Origin: an uncultured Clostridia bacterium
GTDB lineage: Bacteria > Bacillota > Clostridia > Oscillospirales > Ruminococcaceae
DNA length: 37,727 bases
Direction of reading: 5' to 3'
Assembly (NCBI GenBank): GCA_937901465.1
Contig: CALGTU010000026.1
Span: 1-37,727, forward strand
A model generated the notes under the pieces. It was not told the DNA's origin, ran no database searches, and saw only the letters and a list, made by a program, of their open reading frames with translations. The translations under genes and the position numbers were made by a program. Every line of letters begins with the position of its first letter. The stretch's first letter is position 1. Shown piece by piece: positions 1 to 8,002 of the stretch.

Positions 1-906
1 ATACTTCTTTTGGCACTCGGATTTACAATGCTTATCAAGGGTGCCGACTGGTTTGTTGACGGTGCTTCGGGGATTGCTACAAAATTCGGTATCCCACAAC
101 TTGTTATAGGTCTTACTATCGTTGCAATGGGAACTAGCGCTCCCGAAGCGGCAGTAAGTATTTCCGCGGCAATAGGCGGAAGTGCTGACATCACCATAGG
201 AAATATTGTCGGAAGTAATATTTTGAATATCTTCATAATACTCGGTATTTCGGCGGTTATAACAACTCTCGCGGTTGCTTCATCGACAATAAAATACGAA
301 ACTCCGTTTATGATTTTAGTTACAATTCTTCTTCTCGTTTTAGGTCTTGACAAAACTATTGGTCTTATCGACGGAATTATTCTCATTATAGCATTCATCG
401 CTTATCTCACCTATTTATTCATAATGGCTAAGAATAACAAGGAAGAACAGCCAGAGGCCAAGCAGATGGCGATATGGAAAGCAATTCTTTTAACGATAAT
501 AGGTCTTGCGCTTATAATTCTCGGCAGTAATGTTACTGTTGACGCGGCAACTGCAATAGCTAAGGCTTTTGGTGTAAGTGAGCGTTTTATAGGTCTTACA
601 ATAGTAGCCCTCGGAACATCACTCCCCGAACTTTTCACATCGGTTTCTGCCGCAAGAAAGCACAATGCCGACATCGCCATAGGAAACATCGTAGGAAGCA
701 ACATTTTCAACATTCTTTTTGTTGTAGGTATTTCTTCTGTCATCGTTCCTGTTCCTTTTGCAAGCAACTTTATCTTCGATACAATCGTTGCGATTATAGC
801 AGCAGCACTTCTTCTCGTATGTTGTCTTAAAACAAAATCCCTCAAGCGCCCCGCAGGTATTTTAATGCTTATATGCTACGCCGCATACTTTGTTATGATT
901 CTTTAA
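1..906 (+). CDS. Na+/Ca2+ antiporter, CaCA family (5' truncated)
   Basis: This integral membrane exchanger would couple cation import to calcium extrusion. The reading frame is open to the left edge, so the start lies outside the window. The TTG at position 10 is probably an internal codon and not the start. About 301 residues are visible. Both alpha repeats that define the family are present: GTSAPE followed by GNIVGSNILN in the first half, and GTSLPE followed by GNIVGSNIFN in the second. The acidic residue of each GTSxPE motif binds cation in this family. Many hydrophobic segments fill the rest. A short cytoplasmic loop rich in Lys and Glu (around KNNKEEQPEAK) separates the halves. It resembles the bacterial YrbG type. 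Family assignment is firm; the ion actually moved is inferred. Confidence 0.93.
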   Translation: MLLLALGFTMLIKGADWFVDGASGIATKFGIPQLVIGLTIVAMGTSAPEAAVSISAAIGGSADITIGNIVGSNILNIFIILGISAVITTLAVASSTIKYETPFMILVTILLLVLGLDKTIGLIDGIILIIAFIAYLTYLFIMAKNNKEEQPEAKQMAIWKAILLTIIGLALIILGSNVTVDAATAIAKAFGVSERFIGLTIVALGTSLPELFTSVSAARKHNADIAIGNIVGSNIFNILFVVGISSVIVPVPFASNFIFDTIVAIIAAALLLVCCLKTKSLKRPAGILMLICYAAYFVMIL

Positions 907-940
907 GCGGGGAGCCCCCGCGGGCACCGCGTGGTCGCGG
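907..940. other. Two GC-rich hairpins after the antiporter gene
   Basis: Immediately after the antiporter stop there are two perfect small inverted repeats. GCGGGG pairs with CCCCGC at 907-921, and CCGCG pairs with CGCGG at 927-940. The block is far richer in G and C than its surroundings. No U-tract follows directly, so it does not look like a standard intrinsic terminator. It may protect the 3' end or assist the terminator 38 bases downstream. Confidence 0.5.
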
Positions 941-977
941 AGAACAATTCGTTTCATAGTTTATCTGAAAATAACAA

Positions 978-1000
978 CCCCTCTCCACTATGGAGAGGGG
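978..1000. terminator. Bidirectional intrinsic terminator
   Basis: A 10-bp perfect stem, CCCCTCTCCA with TGGAGAGGGG, closes a three-base loop. On the plus strand it is followed by ATTATTTTTA and on the minus strand by TTGTTATTTTC. It therefore serves both the antiporter gene and the convergent ribose operon. A near-identical 23-nt hairpin sits at 5965-5987. Confidence 0.88.
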
Positions 1001-1010
1001 ATTATTTTTA

Positions 1011-1898
1011 CTATTCTTCAAGTGCTTTTATGACTTCATCGCGATATGGGATAGACCCCACGGCACCCGGTCTTGTAACCGCTATTGATGACGCCTTGGC
1101 GCTCATTTTAAGTATATCGGGGATATCCATTTTGTTCATAAGGCCAGCGAGGAAATAACCTGTGAAAGTATCTCCCGCTGCTGTTGTGTCAACCGCTTTA
1201 ACCTTGAATATCGGCTGTGAATAGCGGTTATTCTTATCGGCATAGACAGCACCGTCTTTTCCTAAGGTAAGAACTATCTGTGCATCGGGATAAAGTTCTA
1301 AAAGTTTATCTAAAATTTCTTCGGGGTCTGAAAGACCTGTAACCTGTCCGCCCTCGATTTCATTAAGAAGAAAAACGCTTATCTTTTTAAGGTCACAAGC
1401 GGAAAGTTTTTCATCATAGGGAGAGGGGTTAAGGGCAATTTTCATTCCCTTTTCATAAGCCTTGTCGATGATATAGGGAAGCATATTAACTTCGTTCTGT
1501 AAAAGAAGAATATCCCCTTTTTCAAAATGCGATAAAACATCATCAACAAATTCTTTTGTAAGACACTGATTTGCACCGCCATAAAGAAGAATACAGTTCT
1601 GCGCATTCTCGTCAACCTGAATTATGGTGTGGCCTGTCTTTTCGTCGATTTTCTTTATATAGTCGGAATTAACTCCGTATTCCTTACAAGCGTCTAAAAA
1701 CATTTCACCGTCTTCGCCTATCATTCCGCTATGATAAACGGTAGCACCTGCCTTTGCGAGTGCCATAGACTGATTTATACCCTTTCCGCCGAGAAAGATA
1801 TTCATATCAGAAGTAGTAAGTGTTTCGCCCGGCTGAACGATATGATTGACGCTGTAAACATGGTCGATATTCATCGAACCTATTGTCAATGCTTTCAT
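1011..1898 (-). CDS. rbsK: Ribokinase
   Basis: This cytoplasmic PfkB-family sugar kinase phosphorylates D-ribose to ribose 5-phosphate with ATP. At 295 residues it has the usual length. The substrate-binding motif GGKGINQS lies at residues 37-44. The family NxxE motif appears as NEIE at 179-182. The anion-hole and catalytic-base signature DTTAAGDTF is at 237-245, with D243 as the expected base. The ATG is preceded by GGAGG at good spacing. It is the last gene of the rbs operon, separated from rbsB by about 70 bases that contain a strong stem-loop. The position after the ribose transporter supports ribose over other PfkB substrates. Confidence 0.95.
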   Translation of the reverse strand: MKALTIGSMNIDHVYSVNHIVQPGETLTTSDMNIFLGGKGINQSMALAKAGATVYHSGMIGEDGEMFLDACKEYGVNSDYIKKIDEKTGHTIIQVDENAQNCILLYGGANQCLTKEFVDDVLSHFEKGDILLLQNEVNMLPYIIDKAYEKGMKIALNPSPYDEKLSACDLKKISVFLLNEIEGGQVTGLSDPEEILDKLLELYPDAQIVLTLGKDGAVYADKNNRYSQPIFKVKAVDTTAAGDTFTGYFLAGLMNKMDIPDILKMSAKASSIAVTRPGAVGSIPYRDEVIKALEE

Positions 1899-1911
1899 AT
1901 AAACCTCCGTT

Positions 1912-1952
1912 ATCCGAATGTCCCGCCCGTGAATTTCGGGCAGGACACGGAT
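1912..1952 (-). promoter_or_regulatory. Intercistronic stem-loop between rbsB and rbsK
   Basis: Read on the minus strand, GTCCTGCCCG pairs with CGGGCGGGAC through one G-U wobble. An outer ATCCG/CGGAT helix extends it beyond a small bulge. There is no U-tract on the rbsK side, so it is not a simple terminator for this operon. Placement just after a binding-protein gene fits a 3'-stabilising or partial-attenuation element that gives more RbsB than RbsK. The structure is seen; the role is inferred. Confidence 0.6.
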
Positions 1953-1966
1953 TTTTTTATGACAGA

Positions 1967-2908
1967 TTAACCTGCGTTTTCTGCAGTAACGAGTTTAACT
2001 TCAACAGGGATAGAAGCGGGAACTTCTTCGCCGTTCATAAGCTTTATTGCTGTATCAACCGCAGTTGCACCGATAAGGTCGGGCTGCTGTGCGATAGTAG
2101 CACTCATCTTGCCGTCCTTTATAGATGCGATAGCGTCGTCTGTTGCGTCGAAACCTACAACTATAATCTTCTTTCTTGATGCAGAAATCGCTTCCATAGC
2201 ACCGAGAGCCATTTCGTCGTTAGCGGCGAAAACAGCCTTTATATCTCCGTTTGCCTGAAGCATATTTTCCATAACTGTCATACCCTTTGTTCTGTCGAAA
2301 TCAGCGGGCTGACTTGCAACTACATCGAGTTTAGCGTCTGCTATATTGTGGAAACCTGTTCCTCTGTCGATAGCCGCTGATGCACCGCTTGTTCCCTGAA
2401 GTTCTGCAACCTTTGCGCCTTCGCCTACTTTATCAACGATAAACTGTGTTGCGAGTTCAGCACCGAGAACGTTATCCGATGCAATCTGACAGTCGATTTC
2501 AACACCGTTTACAACACGGTCTGCTGAAATAACCTTAACACCCTTGTTTACAGCGTCCTGAACAACAGAAGAAACTGTATCAGAGTTAACGGGGTTTACG
2601 ATAAGAACGCTTACTTTCTTTGCGATAAGGTCTTCAATATCACTAACCTGCTTTGCGGCATCATCGCCTGCGTCAACAACTATAAGCTGAACGCCTGCTT
2701 TATCAGCCGCAGCCTTAGCACCCTCAACGAGAGTTACGAAGAATGGGTTATTCTGTGTTGAAACTGAAAGACCGATTGAGCCGTTGCCCTGATAATCAGA
2801 AACAACTCCGTTATCTTCACCGTCTATGGTTATAAGTGCACAGCCTGAGAATGAAAGCATCATAAGTGCACTTAACATAATTGTCAATAATCTTTTAATG
2901 GATTTCAT
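1967..2908 (-). CDS. rbsB: Ribose ABC transporter substrate-binding lipoprotein
   Basis: This is the extracytoplasmic sugar-binding protein of the ribose importer, tethered to the membrane by lipid. The N-terminus has positive charges, a hydrophobic stretch and a lipobox ending in FSGC. The mature part shows the type-I periplasmic-binding fold used by ribose, galactose and autoinducer-2 binders, with IGLSVSTQNNPFF near its start and a later VVGFDATDDA segment. The ATG at 2908 is preferred over the in-frame TTG one codon upstream because AGGAGGT lies seven bases before it. It follows rbsC by 27 bases. The ligand is inferred from rbsD and rbsK in the same operon. Confidence 0.95.
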   Translation of the reverse strand: MKSIKRLLTIMLSALMMLSFSGCALITIDGEDNGVVSDYQGNGSIGLSVSTQNNPFFVTLVEGAKAAADKAGVQLIVVDAGDDAAKQVSDIEDLIAKKVSVLIVNPVNSDTVSSVVQDAVNKGVKVISADRVVNGVEIDCQIASDNVLGAELATQFIVDKVGEGAKVAELQGTSGASAAIDRGTGFHNIADAKLDVVASQPADFDRTKGMTVMENMLQANGDIKAVFAANDEMALGAMEAISASRKKIIVVGFDATDDAIASIKDGKMSATIAQQPDLIGATAVDTAIKLMNGEEVPASIPVEVKLVTAENAG

Positions 2909-2935
2909 CAAATTACCTCCTATGCCAAAATCGAA

Positions 2936-3916
2936 TTATCTCTTGCGGTCTGATAATACAGCAACGAGAATTACAACAGCCTTGATAACATCCTGATAGT
3001 ATGTTGATACTTCGAGAAGGTTCATACCGTTATTGAGAACTGCTATGATAAGAACGCCTGCGATTGTTCCTGTAATCTTACCGCGTCCGCCGCTCATTGA
3101 TGTTCCGCCGAGGGCAACTGCTGCTATGGCATCGAGTTCATAACCATCACCGAGAGTTGGCTGAGCTGAGTCAAGACGAGAGATAAGGATAAGACCTGTG
3201 AGTGCTGCCATAAAGCCTGAGATAGCATAAACGATAATCTTTGTGAGTGTTATATTTACGCCAACGAGTTTAGCACACTTAGCGTTGCTTCCTGTTGCAT
3301 AGATTTTTCTTCCGAATGTTGTTTTGTTGAGAATGAAGAAGAATACAACGAGTGCGAAGATGAGAAGTATTGCGGGTATAGGAATGTTGCAGAAGTTACC
3401 TTTACCGATAAGTTTGAATGCAAACTGATTTCCTCTGTCGCCTATGCTCTTTGCGATGTTTGAAATAGGCTTACCGTCTGTTAAGATAAGTGCAAGACCT
3501 CTGTATGCTGTCATTGTTATGAGTGTTGCTATGAAGGGCTGAAGTCTTCCCTTTGTAACTAAAAGTCCACTTACAACGCCAAGGATTACGCCTGAAATGA
3601 GTGAGATAATCATAGCAAGGATTGCGGGACAGCCTTCCATTATGAGTTTAGCACAGATAACTGCACTGAGAGCGAGTGTTGAACCAACCGAAAGGTCGAT
3701 ACCATCAGAAAGGATAACGCAGGTCATACCGAATGCGATAAGTCCGTTAAAGGTTGCCTGACGGAGAAGGTTTAAAAAGTTACCCGCTGTTCTGAATTCG
3801 GGGCTTATGATACTGATAACTGCAACTAAAAGAATAAGTGCTATAAAAGCGCCATATTCACTTATATATGATACCCAGCTCTTTTTATTAAGAGCAACGT
3901 TTTCTTTGTTTCCCAT
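2936..3916 (-). CDS. rbsC: Ribose ABC transporter permease
   Basis: This is the membrane-spanning subunit of the ribose importer, usually a homodimer bound to RbsA. The 326-residue protein is hydrophobic, with roughly eight to ten predicted membrane segments. The conserved DGIDLSVGS and AIAAVALGGTSMSGG segments are typical of the BPD_transp_2 sugar permeases. Its ATG shares one base with the rbsA stop (TAATG), so translation is probably coupled. AGGAGG lies just upstream, inside the end of rbsA. Confidence 0.95.
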   Translation of the reverse strand: MGNKENVALNKKSWVSYISEYGAFIALILLVAVISIISPEFRTAGNFLNLLRQATFNGLIAFGMTCVILSDGIDLSVGSTLALSAVICAKLIMEGCPAILAMIISLISGVILGVVSGLLVTKGRLQPFIATLITMTAYRGLALILTDGKPISNIAKSIGDRGNQFAFKLIGKGNFCNIPIPAILLIFALVVFFFILNKTTFGRKIYATGSNAKCAKLVGVNITLTKIIVYAISGFMAALTGLILISRLDSAQPTLGDGYELDAIAAVALGGTSMSGGRGKITGTIAGVLIIAVLNNGMNLLEVSTYYQDVIKAVVILVAVLSDRKR

Positions 3917-5403
3917 TACAAAGTACCTCCTGTGGCTAATGTCATTACTTTTTCCTGATCCGCTTCGTTAGCGTCTATAATTCCTGTTACCTTTCCTTCG
4001 TGAACAACCATTATTCTGTCGCTCATTCCGAGAACTTCGGGGAGTTCTGAAGAAACAAGAATAATCGCAACGCCCTTTGCGGCAAGGTCATTGATAACGC
4101 TGTAAATTTCCTTTTTAGCACCTATATCAACGCCTCTTGTAGGTTCGTCGAGAATAAGTATCTTGGGGTCGGTATAAACCCATTTTGCGAATACAACCTT
4201 CTGCTGATTACCGCCCGAAAGGTTATTGCATTCGTGCTGTGGGCCGAAACATTTTATTCTGAATTCGTCAATTCCCTTCTTGACGATTTCTTCAACCTTT
4301 GCTTTTTTAACAACGCCCTTATCCGAAACTTTATCGAGATTAGCGAGAACTATATTTTCAGAAATGCTCTTTTCAAGAAGTAAACCTTCTGTCTTTCTGT
4401 CCTCTGTGATAAAGCCTATGCCTGCCTTTATAGCGTCCTGTGCGGACTTTATCTTCATTTCGTTTCCTTCAATGAAAATCTTTCCGCTGTCAAGAGGAAG
4501 GTTTCCGAAAATGGCCTGCATGATTTCTGTTCTGCCGGCACCCATAAGTCCCGAAACGCCGAGAACTTCGCCCGCTTTAACGCTGAAATTTACATCCTTG
4601 AATTTCTTTTCTTTTGTAAGCCCTTCAACGCGGAGCTTTTCTTCGCCGATTTCAACTCCCTCACGCTTGGGATATCTTTCACCGATTTCTCTTCCTATCA
4701 TCATCTTAACGATATCATCCATTGTGATATCCTTTATAAATTTTGTATCGACATATGTTCCGTCACGGAGGATTGTTATTCTGTCGCAGAGTTCGAAAAT
4801 TTCTTCCATTCGGTGTGATATATAAACTATCGAAACACCCTTTTCGCGAAGGCTCTTTATCAGTTTGAAAAGACCTTCTGTTTCGCTCTGTGTGAGTGCG
4901 GCTGTGGGTTCGTCCATAATGAGAACCTTTGCGTCAACCATAAGCGCCTTACAGATTTCAACCATCTGCTGCTGACCGACTGAAAGGTCTGACATAACTG
5001 CGTTTATCGGAATATCAACGCCCATTCTGTCCATAACCTCTTTTGCCTTTTCACGCATAGCCTTTCTGTCGCAGATTCCGAACTTCTTTGTGATTTCTTT
5101 TCCCATAAAGAGATTTTCTTCAACGGTAAGGTCGAAAAGAACGTTGAGTTCCTGATAGATAAAGACAATGCCCGCCTTTTCTGCTTCCTGAGGAGATTTG
5201 TATACAACCTCCTTGCCATCGACAAGAACCGTTCCCGAATCTCTTGTGTAAACACCTGTGAGGATTTTCATAAGGGTTGATTTTCCTGCACCGTTTTCAC
5301 CCATAAGCGCGTGAACTTCGCCGTCTTTAAGGAGAAAACCCGCATCCTTCAGAACCTGATTCGAGCCGAAGGACTTATTTATCCCTTTCATTTCAATATT
5401 CAT
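3916..5403 (-). CDS. rbsA: Ribose ABC transporter ATP-binding protein
   Basis: This tandem ATPase of 495 residues powers ribose import. The first nucleotide-binding half has Walker A GENGAGKST at residues 35-43, a signature near LSVGQQQ and Walker B VLIMDEPTAAL. The second half has the modified phosphate-binding loop SGLMGAGRTE, the signature LSGGNQQK and Walker B ILILDEPTRGVD. This asymmetry is characteristic of RbsA/MglA/XylG proteins. AAGGAG precedes the ATG. It lies 18 bases after rbsD and overlaps rbsC by one base. Confidence 0.96.
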   Translation of the reverse strand: MNIEMKGINKSFGSNQVLKDAGFLLKDGEVHALMGENGAGKSTLMKILTGVYTRDSGTVLVDGKEVVYKSPQEAEKAGIVFIYQELNVLFDLTVEENLFMGKEITKKFGICDRKAMREKAKEVMDRMGVDIPINAVMSDLSVGQQQMVEICKALMVDAKVLIMDEPTAALTQSETEGLFKLIKSLREKGVSIVYISHRMEEIFELCDRITILRDGTYVDTKFIKDITMDDIVKMMIGREIGERYPKREGVEIGEEKLRVEGLTKEKKFKDVNFSVKAGEVLGVSGLMGAGRTEIMQAIFGNLPLDSGKIFIEGNEMKIKSAQDAIKAGIGFITEDRKTEGLLLEKSISENIVLANLDKVSDKGVVKKAKVEEIVKKGIDEFRIKCFGPQHECNNLSGGNQQKVVFAKWVYTDPKILILDEPTRGVDIGAKKEIYSVINDLAAKGVAIILVSSELPEVLGMSDRIMVVHEGKVTGIIDANEADQEKVMTLATGGTL

Positions 5404-5421
5404 ATTTTCACTACTCCTTAA

Positions 5422-5826
5422 CTATGAAAATATACAGCCCGATTGCAGAATTATATTTGCATAGGGCGTTGTTTCGCCTGTTCTTATGACTGCCTTGCAG
5501 TCTTTGGTTTTTTCTTTGAGTTCTGTGTGTGAAACAAACTCAAATTCTATTTCCTGTCCCTCAAAAAGTTCCTTGATTTCTTTTAAAACTTTGGGGTTTT
5601 TATCTTTTATTTCCTCTGCTAGAATAACCTTTTCGATTTTCATATCCTCTGAAACAACTTTTAAAGTCTGCATAAATGTCGGAACACCGAACATCAGCGC
5701 GAGGTCAATTCTCTCCGTTTCATCGGGAATGGGCAATCCGCAATCGCCGACAGCAATACAATCGGTATGCCCCATATATGAGAGAACGCGCGATATATCG
5801 CTGTTTAAAATGCCATTTTTCTTCAT
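5422..5826 (-). CDS. rbsD: D-ribose pyranase
   Basis: RbsD converts beta-pyranose ribose to the furanose form used by ribokinase. The start at MKKNGILNSD was chosen because AGGAGGTG sits just upstream and the family begins at this point. The longer open frame to 5898 runs through the promoter. The resulting 134 residues match the usual length. The His in GHTD, the Asp in VGDCGLPIP and the C-terminal ETTPYANIIL segment fit the family pattern. It is the first gene of the operon. No LacI-type regulator gene adjoins it. Confidence 0.95.
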   Translation of the reverse strand: MKKNGILNSDISRVLSYMGHTDCIAVGDCGLPIPDETERIDLALMFGVPTFMQTLKVVSEDMKIEKVILAEEIKDKNPKVLKEIKELFEGQEIEFEFVSHTELKEKTKDCKAVIRTGETTPYANIILQSGCIFS

Positions 5827-5875
5827 CTGAAGACACCTCCTGACAGGATTAGTCATAATCCTACATATTATGTAT

Positions 5876-5904
5876 ATAGTAACATAAATATTTAACATTG
5901 TAAA
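5876..5904 (-). promoter_or_regulatory. Sigma-A promoter of the rbs operon
   Basis: On the minus strand TTTACA and TACTAT are separated by exactly 17 bases. A TGT precedes the -10 and makes it an extended -10. It lies about 50 bases upstream of the rbsD start. I saw no clear CcpA (cre) site or LacI-family palindrome around it. Confidence 0.75.
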
Positions 5905-5964
5905 ATGATTTTGTGTGATTTAACTAAAAGTTTACAATTATTAACCGGCTTATAGCAAAAAATT

Positions 5965-5987
5965 CCCCTCTCCACATCGGAGAGGGG
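5965..5987 (-). terminator. Intrinsic terminator of the four-gene membrane operon
   Basis: CCCCTCTCC pairs with GGAGAGGGG across a five-base loop. On the minus strand it is followed by AATTTTTTGC. It starts a few bases beyond the stop of the last gene of the 7936-5996 operon. It matches the hairpin at 978-1000 in 20 of 23 positions. Confidence 0.88.
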
Positions 5988-5995
5988 TTTTATTA

Positions 5996-6523
5996 TCATC
6001 TTATAGTTGCAAAGCGAAAGACCACAAATCTTCTTGTTTCTTCATTCACCACTATGCCGTAGGTGTTTGTTCCCGAGCCCATAGGGGAATAGACAATGAC
6101 TTCGTATTCTTTAAGGTCATCATCTATAACTTCATTGAAACAGGAATGAAGCGGGAACTTATAAAGTTCGCTTATATCATCGGTTAAATAATCGCTTACC
6201 TTTTTTCCGTCAGATTCTGCGTGTAATTCTTCTTTTATGGTTTTAAGAAAAGCGTTATAATCTTCATCGTCAGAAATAACAAACGAATAGATACTCTGCT
6301 TTCCGATAGTAATATCGCGGTTATAATATCTTATATCTGTGGCGTTATGGGGAATGTCGATTATCGTCATAGCGCCCGAATTCTTATATTCCTCAAAAGA
6401 CTCAAAATCCGTTCTTGTCGAAGGATTTTTTATTATTATAAAAATAAACGCACCTATAAGAAGAAGTATTATTCCTATGATGATAAATACCATGGGAGAA
6501 AGTTTTTTATTTTCCTTTTCCAT
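5996..6523 (-). CDS. Single-pass membrane protein of unknown function
   Basis: I do not recognise a family. The start at MEKENKK gives 175 residues and places AAGGGAG at good spacing; an upstream in-frame start would run back into the preceding gene. One strong transmembrane segment (about residues 10-32, VFIIIGIILLLIGAFIFIII) follows a short charged N-terminus. The remaining 140 residues are polar and mixed acidic/basic, and would lie outside the cell. It is the last gene of a four-gene operon and lies 13 bases after its neighbour. An extracytoplasmic or envelope role is all that can be inferred. Confidence 0.72.
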   Translation of the reverse strand: MEKENKKLSPMVFIIIGIILLLIGAFIFIIIKNPSTRTDFESFEEYKNSGAMTIIDIPHNATDIRYYNRDITIGKQSIYSFVISDDEDYNAFLKTIKEELHAESDGKKVSDYLTDDISELYKFPLHSCFNEVIDDDLKEYEVIVYSPMGSGTNTYGIVVNEETRRFVVFRFATIR

Positions 6524-6536
6524 AAAATTTCTCCCT

Positions 6537-6893
6537 TTACCATTCGTCATCGGCTTCGAAATCTTTATAATAGTCTATAAAATCACTGATTATCTCATCT
6601 CTCGGGCGAACATATATACTTTCCACGCCCTTAAGACTTTCAATCCATTCGGCGTCAATCATACAGCCTACATCCATATTGATTTTGTATTTTGCTTTTT
6701 CAATCAGAGGGGCATCATCTTCGTTTCCGAGACAATACAGATATCCGCATAAAAGACGGATATATTCAGAACTTCCTGATTGAAAATCCTTTATCTCATT
6801 TTCGATAAGATTGATTATTTCCTCCTTTGAAATATTGTCAAAATCAAACCCGTATTCTTTAATAACTTTCTCGGCTCTCTGTCCGTTTGTCAT
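6537..6893 (-). CDS. Small acidic cytoplasmic protein of unknown function
   Basis: The 118-residue protein has no signal peptide or membrane segment and is clearly acidic, ending in DFEADDEW. It looks mostly helical. GAGGTG lies eight bases before the ATG. The composition and size resemble polymorphic-toxin immunity proteins and small HEAT-like adaptors, but no diagnostic motif is present and no toxin gene adjoins it. It is the third gene of the operon, with a membrane protein downstream and a YhfC-like protein upstream. Confidence 0.7.
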   Translation of the reverse strand: MTNGQRAEKVIKEYGFDFDNISKEEIINLIENEIKDFQSGSSEYIRLLCGYLYCLGNEDDAPLIEKAKYKINMDVGCMIDAEWIESLKGVESIYVRPRDEIISDFIDYYKDFEADDEW

Positions 6894-6919
6894 TCAAAAC
6901 ACCTCTTTCTTATGTTGTA

Positions 6920-7546
6920 TTATTCATCCTCAAAAGGATTGAAAATTTTTCGCCAGAAATAAAACGCTAAAATGCAGAATATTATCGTTAAAACAAAATT
7001 TATTATCAGAAGTTCCGCCGTTATATTCCCCAGAGCGTGAAAAAGAATAGCTAACGGAAGAGTAAGCAGAGATTTATTGTTTTTTATTCCGTAAAAAATA
7101 ATTATTGTAAGTGCTACCGAAAACAGAATTCCGCCGATAGCCGTTAAAAGATTAAAGAAGAAAATATCGGGGGAAACATTACTTTCTCCTATAAGAAGAA
7201 GGCAGGCTATACCTCCTCCGAAAGCCTCATAGGCAGAATGCCCTATGCCATAAGAAACTGCGTCTTTTCTGCTGTCGCATTTAAGAACAAATTTTAAAAT
7301 AAGAAATTTGCTACCCTCTTCAAGAATTCCGAAAAGAAGCGCTTGTTGAAGATAATAGTGAAAAGGAACTGTATAGGAAAATCCCGAACGGATAGCACCG
7401 CCCAGCATAAAAACGGGAAAGCAGACAAGCAGTGCTACTATGGCAGGATAAATTTTAGCACCCGTCTTTTTTCGCCATATAATAAGGGCGATTATGGGAA
7501 TTGCTATTCTTACAAGCCCTGCTAAAAGACAACTTATATCCGTCAT
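6920..7546 (-). CDS. YhfC-like integral membrane protein, putative intramembrane metalloprotease
   Basis: The 208-residue protein is almost entirely hydrophobic, with about six to seven membrane segments. Three polar signatures lie inside the membrane segments: GILEEGSK (E76-E77), GIGHSAYE (H103, E107) and LFHALGN (H170, N174). An EE pair followed by two separated histidine motifs is the pattern of the YhfC and CPBP/PrsW-type membrane proteases, where these residues hold a metal ion. The order and spacing fit YhfC best. Whether this copy is catalytic is not shown; the usual Arg after the EE pair is Lys here. It sits between two small membrane proteins in an operon. Confidence 0.7.
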   Translation of the reverse strand: MTDISCLLAGLVRIAIPIIALIIWRKKTGAKIYPAIVALLVCFPVFMLGGAIRSGFSYTVPFHYYLQQALLFGILEEGSKFLILKFVLKCDSRKDAVSYGIGHSAYEAFGGGIACLLLIGESNVSPDIFFFNLLTAIGGILFSVALTIIIFYGIKNNKSLLTLPLAILFHALGNITAELLIINFVLTIIFCILAFYFWRKIFNPFEDE

Positions 7547-7576
7547 ATTTTACCCCTTTGCCCTTTCCTGATATTT

Positions 7577-7936
7577 TTATATACCCATTCCATAGGTGAA
7601 TGCGTGAACTGTTAAAAACGAGAGGATGAATGTTCCCGCTGAATAAAGCCCCTGACAAACCGCAAAATAGATTGTTCTTAATATAGGAAAACGCTTTACC
7701 TCTTCATTTTTATAGGCAATTACAGAGAGAACAATTCCGATTATCGCAGTTATGAGTTCAACGATAGACACTATGAACGCAAGGACAAAAGTTGCGTTAT
7801 AAAGAAACTCGAAAAGTTCCTTGTTGAATTCTTCTGCCCAGAAAACCGCCATAGCGGGAACAGCCGTTGCTAAAACCGCATAGGGCAGAATAAACATTAC
7901 TCCCATAAGAAAATATGTTACCGCATTTTTACTCAT
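7577..7936 (-). CDS. Small polytopic membrane protein, unknown function
   Basis: No family was recognised. The 119-residue protein has about three membrane segments: residues 8-32, 48-73 and 87-112. A charged loop (YKNEEVKRF) lies before the last. The AAGGAAGG ribosome site and a promoter immediately upstream make it the first gene of the four-gene operon ending at 5996. Thirty bases separate it from the YhfC-like gene, which suggests joint function in the membrane. Confidence 0.7.
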   Translation of the reverse strand: MSKNAVTYFLMGVMFILPYAVLATAVPAMAVFWAEEFNKELFEFLYNATFVLAFIVSIVELITAIIGIVLSVIAYKNEEVKRFPILRTIYFAVCQGLYSAGTFILSFLTVHAFTYGMGI

Positions 7937-7960
7937 TTTAAAACACCTTCCTTGAATTTT

Positions 7961-7989
7961 ATTATATCACTTTTTTAAAGGCGTTACAA
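7961..7989 (-). promoter_or_regulatory. Promoter of the four-gene membrane operon
   Basis: On the minus strand TTGTAA and TATAAT are separated by exactly 17 bases, and the -10 ends 25 bases before the start codon at 7936. Its -35 lies only 13 bases from the -35 of the divergent promoter at 8003-8031. Confidence 0.8.
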
Positions 7990-8002
7990 CAGATTAAAAA
8001 CG

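Noticed and set aside
5827..5898. Longer N-terminus for RbsD
   Set aside because: It would be translated from within the promoter region; the family begins at MKKNG, which has AGGAGGTG in front.
5827..5964. LacI-family operator or cre site controlling rbs
   Set aside because: I looked for a symmetrical operator or a WTGNAANCGNWNNCW-like site around the promoter and found no convincing match.
6537..6893. Toxin-immunity pair with the adjacent single-pass protein
   Set aside because: The acidic protein resembles immunity proteins only in size and charge. The neighbour shows no toxin domain or secretion tag.
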